64,000 nucleotides of DNA from Streptomyces pactum (GTDB lineage Bacteria > Actinomycetota > Actinomycetes > Streptomycetales > Streptomycetaceae). The stretch's first letter is position 1. Each line of letters starts with the position of its first letter. A program made the translations under genes and the position numbers. The DNA is taken from NCBI RefSeq assembly GCF_016031615.1, contig NZ_JACYXC010000001.1, forward strand, positions 4,216,001-4,280,000. Reading direction: 5' to 3'. The notes beneath the pieces are model-generated. The model did no database searches, had not been told where the DNA came from, and saw only the letters and a program-made list of their open reading frames with translations. This document shows positions 18,505-25,645 of this stretch, in pieces.

Positions 18505-18510
18505 TACACT
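18505..18510 (+). promoter_or_regulatory. -10 element (TACACT) for a leaderless GNAT transcript
   Basis: TACACT ends 6 bases before the ATG at 18517, so the usual +1 would fall on the A of the ATG. No ribosome-binding site lies in between. No good -35 hexamer is visible. Confidence 0.5.
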
Positions 18511-18516
18511 CCGCCT

Positions 18517-19035
18517 ATGACCCTTACAGTCCTCCGTGACCCCCAGCTCACCCCCGCGCTGCGGGAGGAGATCGTCCAGCTGTGGACCCGCGTCACCAAC
18601 GCCGACGGCGCGGTCGGCTTCGTGCCCCCGGTCACCCCCGACGACGTCCGCCCGGTCGCCGACGCGCAGGCCGCGGCGGTCGCCGCCGGCGAGATGCGGA
18701 TGGTCGCCGCGTACCGGGGCGGGGCGCTGGTGGGGACCGCGTACCTGAAGTTCAACGACCACCGGCTGATGCGGCACTGGGCCTGGGTGGTCACCGTGAT
18801 GGTGGACCCCGGCCTGCAGGGCGGCGGGCACGGCCGGCGGCTGATGCGCGAGGTGATCGAGACGGGCCGGGACGCCGGGCTCGACGCGCTCCGCCTGGGG
18901 GTGCGCGGCGGCCGGGGGGTGGAGCGCTTCTACGAGGCGGTGGGGTTCAAGGAGATCGGGCGGCAGCCCGACGCGATACGGGTCGGGGACGGGGAACTCC
19001 GCGACGACATCATGATGTGGCTGCCGCTGAAATGA
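18517..19035 (+). CDS. GNAT-family N-acetyltransferase
   Basis: 172 aa. Begins MTLTVLRDPQLTPALREEIVQLW. The acetyl-CoA binding core is VVTVMVDPGLQGGGHGRRLMREV (V..xGxGxG/A-type pyrophosphate loop), followed by GLDALRLGVRGGRGVERFYEAVGFKEIGRQP, a common GNAT C-terminus. Substrate unknown. The ATG was chosen because a TACACT -10 sits 6 bases upstream; the longer in-frame extension is antisense-like shadow coding overlapping udgX in another frame. Confidence 0.88.
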   Translation: MTLTVLRDPQLTPALREEIVQLWTRVTNADGAVGFVPPVTPDDVRPVADAQAAAVAAGEMRMVAAYRGGALVGTAYLKFNDHRLMRHWAWVVTVMVDPGLQGGGHGRRLMREVIETGRDAGLDALRLGVRGGRGVERFYEAVGFKEIGRQPDAIRVGDGELRDDIMMWLPLK

Positions 19036-19102
19036 TCCGGAAGCGGGCGTGATTCACTGGATGTCTGGTTGCGCAGATACTCCAGCAGAAGGAAGACCAG
19101 CC

Positions 19103-19390
19103 ATGTCCGCCAAGATGAGCGCCACGGTGCGCTATTCCGCCATGCGCCTGGGGATCTTCGTCGGGTGCTTCCTGGTCATGTGGGGCCTGGTGTACTTCGG
19201 GCTCGTGCCGGCCGGTGCCAACAACTCCAATTTCTTCTGGGTGCTGCTGCTCGCGCTCGTCGTCTCCGCGCCGCTCAGCCTGGTGCTGCTGCGCAAGCAG
19301 CGGGACGAGATGTCGGAGCAGCTCGTCGAGAAGGTGGACAAGGTCAAGGAGCGGTTCAACGCCAACCGGAGCCAGGAGGACGGCGCCTGA
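19103..19390 (+). CDS. Small membrane protein, DUF4229 type
   Basis: 95 aa. ATG preceded by AGAAGGAAG at the right spacing; an upstream in-frame ATG (19049) lacks this. Two membrane helices (LGIFVGCFLVMWGLVYFGLV and FFWVLLLALVVSAPLSLVLL), then a charged coiled tail LRKQRDEMSEQLVEKVDKVKE. This architecture matches the actinobacterial DUF4229 family. Function unknown. Confidence 0.82.
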   Translation: MSAKMSATVRYSAMRLGIFVGCFLVMWGLVYFGLVPAGANNSNFFWVLLLALVVSAPLSLVLLRKQRDEMSEQLVEKVDKVKERFNANRSQEDGA

Positions 19391-19696
19391 GCCGGTCCCG
19401 CCCCGGGCGCGCCGAGCCGCCCGCCGGGTGGGTGCCCGCCCGTCCCGTCGCCGCCGGTGGGTGGTGGCCGCCCGTCCCGTCGCCGCAGGGTCCCGTCATC
19501 GGCGGGGCGCGTGGCCGGCCGTGCGCCGGGCGGCAGCGGCATCCGGTCGTCCCGGACCGCGAGGCGCCCCCGGCCCCGCCGCCCCGGCGGATGTAAGGCT
19601 GCTCACACCCGCTTCCCCCGTCACCCCCCGCCCCGCCCGCCGGTTCACCCCCCGGCCGGCGGGGCGTTGGCATACCAGGGCCCGGCCCGGACGGCC
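19391..19696. other. 306-bp GC-rich intergenic region
   Basis: Between the DUF4229 gene and the palindrome-controlled promoter of the symporter leader. Short CGTCCCGTCGCCG-type repeats occur near 19440-19490; no gene or strong terminator seen. Confidence 0.4.
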
Positions 19697-19723
19697 GGCG
19701 CTCAAAGATAATCTTTGAGCGCC
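19697..19723. promoter_or_regulatory. 27-bp palindrome overlapping the -35 region of the symporter leader promoter
   Basis: GGCGCTCAAAGA (19697-19708), TAA, TCTTTGAGCGCC (19712-19723): perfect 12-bp arms with a 3-base centre, AT-rich core in a very GC-rich setting. Its right arm contains TTGAGC (19715-19720), usable as a -35 hexamer 18 bp from TACTGT. A dimeric repressor (for example MarR-like) bound here would block the promoter. Identity of the regulator is unknown. Confidence 0.7.
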
Positions 19724-19744
19724 CCAAAGCGACGGTGTTACTGT
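19715..19744 (+). promoter_or_regulatory. Promoter TTGAGC-N18-TACTGT for leader ORF and symporter
   Basis: -35 TTGAGC at 19715-19720, -10 TACTGT at 19739-19744, 18-bp spacer. The ATG of the leader ORF begins 7 bases after the -10, so transcription would start at or next to the ATG, giving a leaderless leader peptide. Confidence 0.6.
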
Positions 19745-19751
19745 AAATGCC

Positions 19752-19913
19752 ATGAAGACAGCAGCTGCGCATCGGAACACCATGAGCGTCCCGCTCGTGG
19801 CGCGCCTGCACGTCGCCTTCTGCCTCCCTCAGGGCCTCGGCTCCGCTCACGTGGGGGGCCTCCCCCGCCCGGCCGCGGCGTGTTGTCCGAGCGCGGCCTG
19901 TCACCACCGCTGA
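19752..19913 (+). CDS. Putative 53-aa leader peptide with Cys codons, upstream of the symporter
   Basis: ORF MKTAAAHRNT then MSVPLVARLHVAFC, a Gly/Pro stretch, and a C-terminus with CC, C and HH just before the stop. The VPLVARLHV-FC core resembles short actinobacterial leader peptides seen ahead of sulfur-related genes (pattern L-x-R-x-H-V). It lies 135 bases before the symporter start. An inverted repeat GTCCC-N6-GGGAC (19945-19960) inside a longer GC-rich stem lies between. Four Cys codons, two in tandem, suggest translation-coupled attenuation by cysteine. Coding status is inferred; there is no ribosome-binding site, as expected for a leaderless mRNA. Confidence 0.45.
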   Translation: MKTAAAHRNTMSVPLVARLHVAFCLPQGLGSAHVGGLPRPAAACCPSAACHHR

Positions 19914-20048
19914 GACCGTCCCCGTCCCGGCGCGCCGGCCCGGAGTCCCGCCGCAGGGACCCGCCGGCTCCGTCACGCCCGGTCCTCCGGTGCCTGACCA
20001 CCCTTTGCTGAAACCTTCCGTCCGCCTCCCGTCCCCGGAGAGTGTCCG

Positions 20049-21404
20049 TTGTCCTCGGAGTCGTCCGCGTCCTCCACCGGGTCCGTCCCCGCGACGGGCT
20101 CCACGCCCCCCTTCCGCCTGCCCAAGGTCCCCTTCTGGGCGCAGATCCTGACCGGTCTGGTCCTGGGTGTGCTGCTCGGCTGGGCCGCCCGCAGCGGTGA
20201 CGTCGCCTGGCTGGTGACCACCCTCGACAAGATCGGCTCGATCTTCGTCCAGCTGCTGAAGCTGGCCGTCGCGCCGCTGGTCTTCTTCGCGATCCTGGTC
20301 TCCATCACCAACCTGCGGAACGTCAACAACGCCGCCCGGCTGGCCACCCGGACCCTGCTGTGGTTCATGGCGACCTCGCTGATAGCCGTGGCCATCGGCC
20401 TGGCCATCGGCCTCCTCACGGACCCGGGCTCGGGTACCGGGCTGACCCCGAAGGACGGCCTGAAGCCGGAGCACTCCGGCGGCTGGCTGGACTTCCTGAC
20501 CGGCATCGTCCCGGAGAACGTCATCACGCCGTTCACCGACCTGAACGTGCTGCAGATCGTCTTCATGGCCGCCGTCGCCGGTGTCGCCGCCCTCCAGCTG
20601 GGCGAGAAGGCGCAGCCGATCCTCAGCCTCAGCAACGCCGTGCTGGAGCTGCTCCAGAAGGCGCTGTGGTGGGTCATCCGCCTCGCCCCGCTGGGCACCC
20701 TGGGCCTCATCGGCTACGCCATCGCCGAGTACGGCTGGGACCTGATCGGCAAGTACGCCACCTTCACCGCCGACATCTACATCGGCTGCGCCCTGGTGAT
20801 GTTCGGTGTGTACCCGCTGCTGCTGTCGCTGGTCGCCAAGGTCAACCCGCTGCAGTTCTTCCGCGGCGCCTGGCCCGCCATCCAGCTGGCGTTCGTCTCC
20901 CGCTCCTCGGTGGGCACCATGCCGCTGACCCAGAAGGTCACCGAGCGCCTGGGTGTCCCGAAGGAGTACGCGTCGTTCGCGGTGCCGTTCGGCGCCACCA
21001 CCAAGATGGACGGCTGCGCCTCGATCTACCCGGCGATCGCCGCGATCTTCATCGCCCAGATCTTCGACGTCCAGCTCGACATCACCGACTACCTGCTGAT
21101 CGCCTTCGTGTCGGTCGTCGGCTCGGCCGCCACCGCGGGCCTCACAGGCGCGACCGTCATGCTCACCCTGACGCTGTCCACCCTGGGCCTGCCGCTGGAG
21201 GGCGTCGGTCTGCTGATGGCCATCGACCCGATCGTGGACATGATGCGCACCGCCACCAACGTGGCCGGCCAGGCGCTGGTCCCGGTGCTGGTCTCGGCCC
21301 GGGAAAAGATCCTGGACCACGAGGCGTACGCCGGAGCCACCTCCTCCCCGCTGGACGAGCCGGCCGACGGCCGCGAGTCGCGGGTGGCCGCGGCGGCCGC
21401 CTGA
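20049..21404 (+). CDS. Dicarboxylate/amino acid:cation symporter (DAACS family)
   Basis: 451 aa from TTG, chosen because GGAG lies at the right distance (20036-20039). About eight membrane helices plus two re-entrant hairpins: SRSSVGTMPLT (HP1 serine motif), FGATTKMDGCASIYP (the NMDGT-equivalent cation site, here KMDGC), TAGLTGATVMLTL (HP2) and IDPIVDMMRTATNVAGQ. Family members import glutamate, aspartate, C4-dicarboxylates or, in the TcyP branch, cystine. The Cys-containing leader upstream would fit cystine, but the substrate cannot be read from sequence. A bidirectional terminator follows. Confidence 0.9.
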   Translation: MSSESSASSTGSVPATGSTPPFRLPKVPFWAQILTGLVLGVLLGWAARSGDVAWLVTTLDKIGSIFVQLLKLAVAPLVFFAILVSITNLRNVNNAARLATRTLLWFMATSLIAVAIGLAIGLLTDPGSGTGLTPKDGLKPEHSGGWLDFLTGIVPENVITPFTDLNVLQIVFMAAVAGVAALQLGEKAQPILSLSNAVLELLQKALWWVIRLAPLGTLGLIGYAIAEYGWDLIGKYATFTADIYIGCALVMFGVYPLLLSLVAKVNPLQFFRGAWPAIQLAFVSRSSVGTMPLTQKVTERLGVPKEYASFAVPFGATTKMDGCASIYPAIAAIFIAQIFDVQLDITDYLLIAFVSVVGSAATAGLTGATVMLTLTLSTLGLPLEGVGLLMAIDPIVDMMRTATNVAGQALVPVLVSAREKILDHEAYAGATSSPLDEPADGRESRVAAAAA

Positions 21405-21604
21405 CGCCACCGGCCCGGCCGGGCGGTGCCCCCGGCGACCGCCAGGGCTCCCGGTACACCCGCACGCCCCCGCCCCCCGGACCCCACCGGGGCAGGGGGC
21501 GCCAGTCTCCCGGGCCCGCGGCGCTGCCGGGCCGGCCGGCCGGGGCGGAGAGCCCGCCGGGACGGCGGACGGGCGGGGCCGCCGGGGCCGGGCCGGGTAC
21601 GGGG

Positions 21605-21633
21605 AAGGCCCCCGCCGTCGTGGCGGGGGCCTT
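21605..21633. terminator. Bidirectional terminator between symporter and terD
   Basis: AAGGCCCCCGCC, 5-base loop, GGCGGGGGCCTT: 12-bp perfect stem between two convergent genes. Confidence 0.85.
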
Positions 21634-21668
21634 CGGCTCGAACGGGCGAGCCCATCCGGCGCCGGGAC

Positions 21669-22244
21669 TCAGATGTTGACGCCGAAGTCCTTCGCGATGC
21701 CGGCCAGGCCGGCCGCGTAGCCCTGGCCGACCGCGCGGAACTTCCACTCCGCGCCGTGCCGGTACAGCTCGCCGAAGACCATGGCGGTCTCGGTGGCGGC
21801 GTCCTCGCTCAGGTCGTAGCGGGCGATCTCGGCGCCGCCGGCCTGGTTGAGGATGCGGATGTAGGCGTTGCGCACCTGGCCGAAGTTCTGGCTGCGGGAC
21901 TCGGCGTCGTAGATGGAGACCGGGAAGACGACCTTCTGGATGTCGGCCGGCAGGGACGCCAGGTTGACGCTGATCTGCTCGTCGTCGCCCTCGCCCTGGC
22001 CGGTGAGGTTGTCACCGGTGTGCACGATGGTCTGGTCCGGGGTGGACTTGTTGTTGAAGAAGACGAAGTGCTGGTCGGAGTAGACCTGACCGTTGCCGTT
22101 CACCGCGATGGCGCTGGCGTCGAGGTCGAAGTCGGTGCCCGTGGTGGTGCGGACGTCCCAGCCGAGGCCGACCGTGACGGCGGTCAGGCCCGGAGCCTCC
22201 TTGGTGAGGGAGACGTTGCCGCCCTTGGACAGGCTTACAGCCAT
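21669..22244 (-). CDS. terD: TerD-family tellurium/stress resistance protein
   Basis: 191 aa. Begins MAVSLSKGGNVSLTKEAPGL, then GLGWDVR, FDLDASAIAVNGNGQV, FFNNKSTPDQTIVHTGDNLTG, GEGDDEQISVNL and FPVSIYDAESR, the calcium-binding TerD signature. GGGAG precedes the ATG. TerD proteins are cytoplasmic calcium-binding stress factors; streptomycetes carry many paralogues and this one need not confer tellurite resistance. The upstream region (22245-22300) has TTCGTC...GACGAA arms at 22270-22275 and 22292-22297. Confidence 0.95.
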   Translation of the reverse strand: MAVSLSKGGNVSLTKEAPGLTAVTVGLGWDVRTTTGTDFDLDASAIAVNGNGQVYSDQHFVFFNNKSTPDQTIVHTGDNLTGQGEGDDEQISVNLASLPADIQKVVFPVSIYDAESRSQNFGQVRNAYIRILNQAGGAEIARYDLSEDAATETAMVFGELYRHGAEWKFRAVGQGYAAGLAGIAKDFGVNI

Positions 22245-22369
22245 GGGGAGTCCCTTTCGTGTTTCGACGTTCGTCGGGCTTCGTGCCGGACGACGAAGCT
22301 ACCGTCACCCCTCACAACGCCGACCGGGCACCACCGGGTTCCACAACTCGGGCTTTCTTTGCCCGGGAC

Positions 22370-22424
22370 GCCGGAGAGTCGGTAGGCCGGAGGGGCAGAG
22401 GGCCGGAGAGTCGGTAGGCCGGAG
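22370..22424. repeat. 23-bp perfect direct repeat, 32 bp apart
   Basis: GCCGGAGAGTCGGTAGG... at 22370-22392 is repeated exactly at 22402-22424 between terD and arfB. No gene lies in this 256-bp divergent gap. Confidence 0.8.
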
Positions 22425-22500
22425 CGGGCCCGGGGGCTCCGTCCCGGGGGCCGGAGGTTATGCGGATGACGCGGCGCGGGGGAAGCGGGATGATGTGGGC

Positions 22501-22930
22501 ATGCCTGGGCCCTACGTCATCCGCGGTTCGGTCTCCCTGCCGGAGGCCGAGCTGATGTGGCGTTTCTCGCGGTCCTCGGGGCCCGGCGGCCAGCACGTCA
22601 ACACCAGCGACAGCCAGGTGGAGCTGCGGTTCGACCTGGCGGCCACCGAGGCGCTGCCGCCGGTGTGGAAGGAGCGGGCGCTGGAGCGGCTGGCCGGCCG
22701 GCTGACGGACGGTGTGGTGTCAGTACGCGCCTCCGAGCACCGCTCGCAGTGGCGCAACCGGGAGACCGCCGCCACCCGGCTCGCGGCGCTGCTGGCCGAG
22801 GCCACCGCGCCGCCGCCCCGCCCCCCGCCGGCCCACCCGCGTGCCGCGCGGCATCAACGAACGCCGGCTGCGGCAGAAGAAGCAGCGCGGCGAGACCAAG
22901 CGCGGACGCAGCGGGCGCGACTGGTCCTGA
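22501..22930 (+). pseudogene. arfB: ArfB-like peptidyl-tRNA hydrolase, frameshifted
   Basis: Starts MPGPYVIRGSVSLPEAELMWRFSRSSGPGGQHVNTSDSQ in one frame, with the GGQ hydrolase motif and the usual domain through RWRNRETAATRLAALLAEA. The expected basic C-terminus (RPTRVPRGINERRLRQKKQ, ending SGRDWS at 22930) is in the next frame. The frames join if one C is removed from the C6 run at 22821-22826. As given, the frame instead runs on to 23028 with unrelated residues. ArfB rescues stalled ribosomes; its C-terminal basic tail enters the mRNA channel and would be lost. Either a real one-base insertion or a sequencing or assembly indel. Confidence 0.88.
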
Positions 22931-23104
22931 GACCGCGTCAGCGCCCCTCGGGCGCCCGGCCGCGCGCCCGGCCCGGTGGTTGCTGCATTCCGGTGGTTCG
23001 AAAGTCCCGGTTCGGGGCCACGCCGTGACGTTCCCTCCTCTTCTCCCTGAAAGCTCGTTAATTAGGCAATAACGGACTTCATTTTTCCGAGTAAGAGGTG
23101 CCTG

Positions 23105-24223
23105 ATGCTCCACACCCTCCGCCGTGGTTCCGTGATCGTCGGGATGGCGGCAGCGCTCTGTCTGCCGGCGGCCGGCGCGGCGTACGCGACCACGGGGCCC
23201 GCCCCCAAGCCGGCCAAGCAGTCGGCGTCCTCGTCCGGCGCCGCCAAGACCGGTGCGAAGAAAGCGAGCGGTACGAAGAAGTCGGGTTCCGGCAACTCCG
23301 CCCAGCACGCCAAGAAGGGCAGCCACCAGCACGGCCGGCCCGGCGGACACGGCCACGAGACCCATCACCAGCACCATGCGTCACATCACCAGCACGGCTC
23401 CCACCACCAGGGCTCGCACCAGCACGGCGCTCACCACCAGGGTGGCCACCAGCAGGGCTCCCACCAGCACGGTGCTCACCACCAGGGCTCGCACCAGCAC
23501 GGTGGTGACCAGGGGCAGGGCAACGAGCACGAGTACCGGTGGGCGCAGGACCGGTCCGACGGCGGCCACCAGTCGGGCGGCCACGGGTCCTGCGACACCG
23601 GTCGGTACCGGAGCGTCGCGGTCTCCTTCGACCTGCCGTTCTACGGTCAGGACCAGGACGGCGAGGAGTCCGGCTCGTACCACGTCGGGCGCATCCTCCC
23701 CGCCTACGGTGAGGTCGAGGCGCGCGGGGGCGGCCGTGGGCACGGCTCCTCCCCCTGTGACAAGGGGAAGGGGTACGGCGGCCACGGCGACTCCGGGCGG
23801 TACGGCCACGACGGCCGGAACGGCAACGACGGCCACCACGGCAACGACGGCCGGAACGACCAGGACGGGCGGTACGGCGACCGGCAGGACGGCGGTTACG
23901 GCAACCAGCACGGTCAGTCGGGGAACGACCACGGCAACCAGCAGGGTGACCGGTACGGCCAGTCCGGGAACCAGCAGGGGAGCCAGTCCGGGAACCAGCA
24001 GGGGAGCCAGCAGGGGAACCAGCACGGCAACCAGCAGGGGAACCAGTACGGGAACCAGCAGGGCGACCAGTACGGGAAGACCGGCTCCGGTCAGTACGCC
24101 GGGAACAACTCCGGTCAGTACGCCGGGGACCACGCCGGGCGGCCCGGCGAGGGCGGCGAGAACCACGCCGTCGACAAGCGCGACCGGCTGATCGCCATGC
24201 TGCTCGGGCTGATCCTGAACTGA
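23105..24223 (+). CDS. Secreted His/Gln/Gly/Asn-rich low-complexity protein
   Basis: 372 aa; GAGGTG lies before the ATG. A signal peptide (residues 1-28, predicted cut after AYA) is followed by a Lys/Ala/Ser linker. A His-rich tract at about 75-140 is made of HHQ, SHQHG and GAHHQG units. A short non-repetitive segment (SVAVSFDLPFYGQDQDGEESG and GRILPAYGEVEARGGG, with two cysteines, C165 and C220 approximately) follows. A long GNQQG/GYG/HGNDG tract and a hydrophobic C-terminus LIAMLLGLILN complete it. I do not recognise the family. The His tract suggests extracytoplasmic metal binding; the Gln/Asn/Gly tract suggests a disordered, adhesive or matrix protein. The promoter region (23050-23100) is unusually AT-rich. 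Confidence 0.75.
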   Translation: MLHTLRRGSVIVGMAAALCLPAAGAAYATTGPAPKPAKQSASSSGAAKTGAKKASGTKKSGSGNSAQHAKKGSHQHGRPGGHGHETHHQHHASHHQHGSHHQGSHQHGAHHQGGHQQGSHQHGAHHQGSHQHGGDQGQGNEHEYRWAQDRSDGGHQSGGHGSCDTGRYRSVAVSFDLPFYGQDQDGEESGSYHVGRILPAYGEVEARGGGRGHGSSPCDKGKGYGGHGDSGRYGHDGRNGNDGHHGNDGRNDQDGRYGDRQDGGYGNQHGQSGNDHGNQQGDRYGQSGNQQGSQSGNQQGSQQGNQHGNQQGNQYGNQQGDQYGKTGSGQYAGNNSGQYAGDHAGRPGEGGENHAVDKRDRLIAMLLGLILN

Positions 24224-24242
24224 CCGGGCACCGTCCCGTCAC

Positions 24243-24273
24243 GCGCCCCGGTGGGTCTCTCCCGCCGGGGCGC
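24243..24273. terminator. Terminator between convergent genes
   Basis: GCGCCCCGGTGGG, 5-base loop, CCCGCCGGGGCGC: 13-bp stem with one G-T pair, just after the His-rich protein gene and serving the convergent flavin reductase gene as well. Confidence 0.75.
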
Positions 24274-24399
24274 CGGCCTGTCCGGACCCGGGTGGGCCGC
24301 GGGAGGCCCGCGCGGTCCGGCCCGGACCGCGCGTTCCCGGGGCCGCCCGCTCCCGGGCCCCGGGGCGCGGCCCGCCGCCGGCGGCCCGGCCCGGCTAAG

Positions 24400-24918
24400 T
24401 CAGCCGAGCCGGCGGTACCGGCCGCGGAAGTAGGTGAGCGGCCCCTCGGCCGTGCCCGGGGTGGCGGCGGTGAGCACCCGGCCGATGACCAGTGTGTGGT
24501 CACCGGCCGCCACCCGCTGCTCGGTACGGCACTCCAGGTGGGCCAGTGCGCGGTCGGCCAGCGGTGCCCCGGAGGTCGCGCCGCGGGTGTGCGGGAGTTC
24601 CTGGAAGAGCAGCCGGTCGCTGACCCGCCCCTTCATGGCGAACCGGCCGGCCACCTGGCGCTGGTCCTCGGCGAGGATCGACACCGCCCACAGCGGTTGG
24701 CGTTCCAGCAGCTCGTCCATCCGGGCACCGGTGCGCACGCTCACCATCACCAGCGGCGGGTCCAGCGAGACGGACAGGAACGCGGTGGCGGTCATGCCGA
24801 CGTCCTCGCCGCGCGGCCCCTCCTCGGGATCGTGCGCGGTCACCAGCACCACACCCGCAGCCAGCCGCGAGAGGGCGGCACGGAACTGCTCCTCACTCAC
24901 CCCACCAGCATGGGGCAT
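24400..24918 (-). CDS. Flavin reductase-like, FMN-binding split-barrel protein
   Basis: 172 aa from ATG 24918; GTG 24957 or GTG 24900 are alternative starts. Typical flavin reductase domain: EEQFRAALSRLAAGVVLVTAHD, VGMTATAFLSVSLDPPLVMVSVR, WAVSILAEDQRQVAGRFA, LECRTEQRVAAGDHTLVIGRV and a C-terminal PLTYFRGRYRRL. Such proteins supply reduced flavin to two-component monooxygenases; no partner oxygenase is nearby, so its physiological partner is unknown. Confidence 0.88.
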   Translation of the reverse strand: MPHAGGVSEEQFRAALSRLAAGVVLVTAHDPEEGPRGEDVGMTATAFLSVSLDPPLVMVSVRTGARMDELLERQPLWAVSILAEDQRQVAGRFAMKGRVSDRLLFQELPHTRGATSGAPLADRALAHLECRTEQRVAAGDHTLVIGRVLTAATPGTAEGPLTYFRGRYRRLG

Positions 24919-25467
24919 GACGGATTCGACGGGCGCGGGAGGGGTTCGTGGCAGCACAGGGGAACGCTAACCGGACCGTCCGGCCGGCGGCATCGGACCC
25001 CGGGACCAGCCGGGGCGTAGGACCACGGACCGATCCGGGCCGGGCGGGAATCCGTACCGGACCGCATCGCGCCGGACCGAACCGGCCCGGGCCGTGCTCC
25101 GCCCGCACCGCGACCGCGCCCGCACCACGCCTCCCCGGACGCCGGGCCGGGTGCCCGCGGCGGGCCGGATCCGCGCCCGGGGTCGATTCCGGGCCGTTTC
25201 AGGGTCGCTTCGGAGTCGGTCGGGGGTCGAGGGGGAGTGGAATCCGCGGGTCGGGGGGTAGGTGCGGACCGGGGGGCGGTGGAGGCCGGCTGGAGGACCG
25301 GCGGGAAATCCCGTGGGGCGCGGGAGGAGTTCCGCGCGGACGCCGCCGGTGGCGCGGCGGAACCGGAGTGGAGGGCGGACACCGGGGCGGAACGGGGCCG
25401 GAGCAGACCATGATCCATACCGACTTCCGGTCCAGGTTAAACGGCGTGGATTTGCGTTCCGAAAAAA

Positions 25468-25481
25468 TTGGAGCGCTCCCA
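25468..25481. promoter_or_regulatory. LacI/CebR-type operator-like palindrome (TTGGAGCGCTCCCA)
   Basis: Matches 13 of 14 positions of the known Streptomyces CebR box TGGGAGCGCTCCCA. It is in the promoter region of the GGDEF gene, about 165 bases before its start, at the end of an AT-rich patch (GAAAAAATT). Match by eye; regulator identity is an inference. Confidence 0.5.
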
Positions 25482-25510
25482 CACGCTCTGTTCAGCGACG
25501 CTCTACGCAC

Positions 25511-25526
25511 TGTGACATGAGTCACA
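25511..25526. promoter_or_regulatory. Perfect CRP-type site TGTGA-N6-TCACA
   Basis: TGTGACATGAGTCACA; the symmetry extends to 7-bp arms CTGTGAC / GTCACAG. It agrees with the general CRP consensus and with the Streptomyces Crp motif GTG-N6-GNCAC. It is 120 bases before the GGDEF gene start and 30 bases downstream of the LacI-type box. Confidence 0.6.
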
Positions 25527-25645
25527 GGGGTCGAGAATTGTTGACCCTGTGTACCGAATGGGAAGCTCGCTGTGATTCAGTGACCGTGGCAATCGGACGA
25601 CAAGAAGCCAGGAGTTTGCTGTCGAGGTCTCGGGGGAGAGCAGCG

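Noticed and set aside
22975..23015. GGTTCGAAAGTCCC, resembling a tRNA T-arm
   Set aside because: No paired acceptor, D or anticodon stems can be formed around it.
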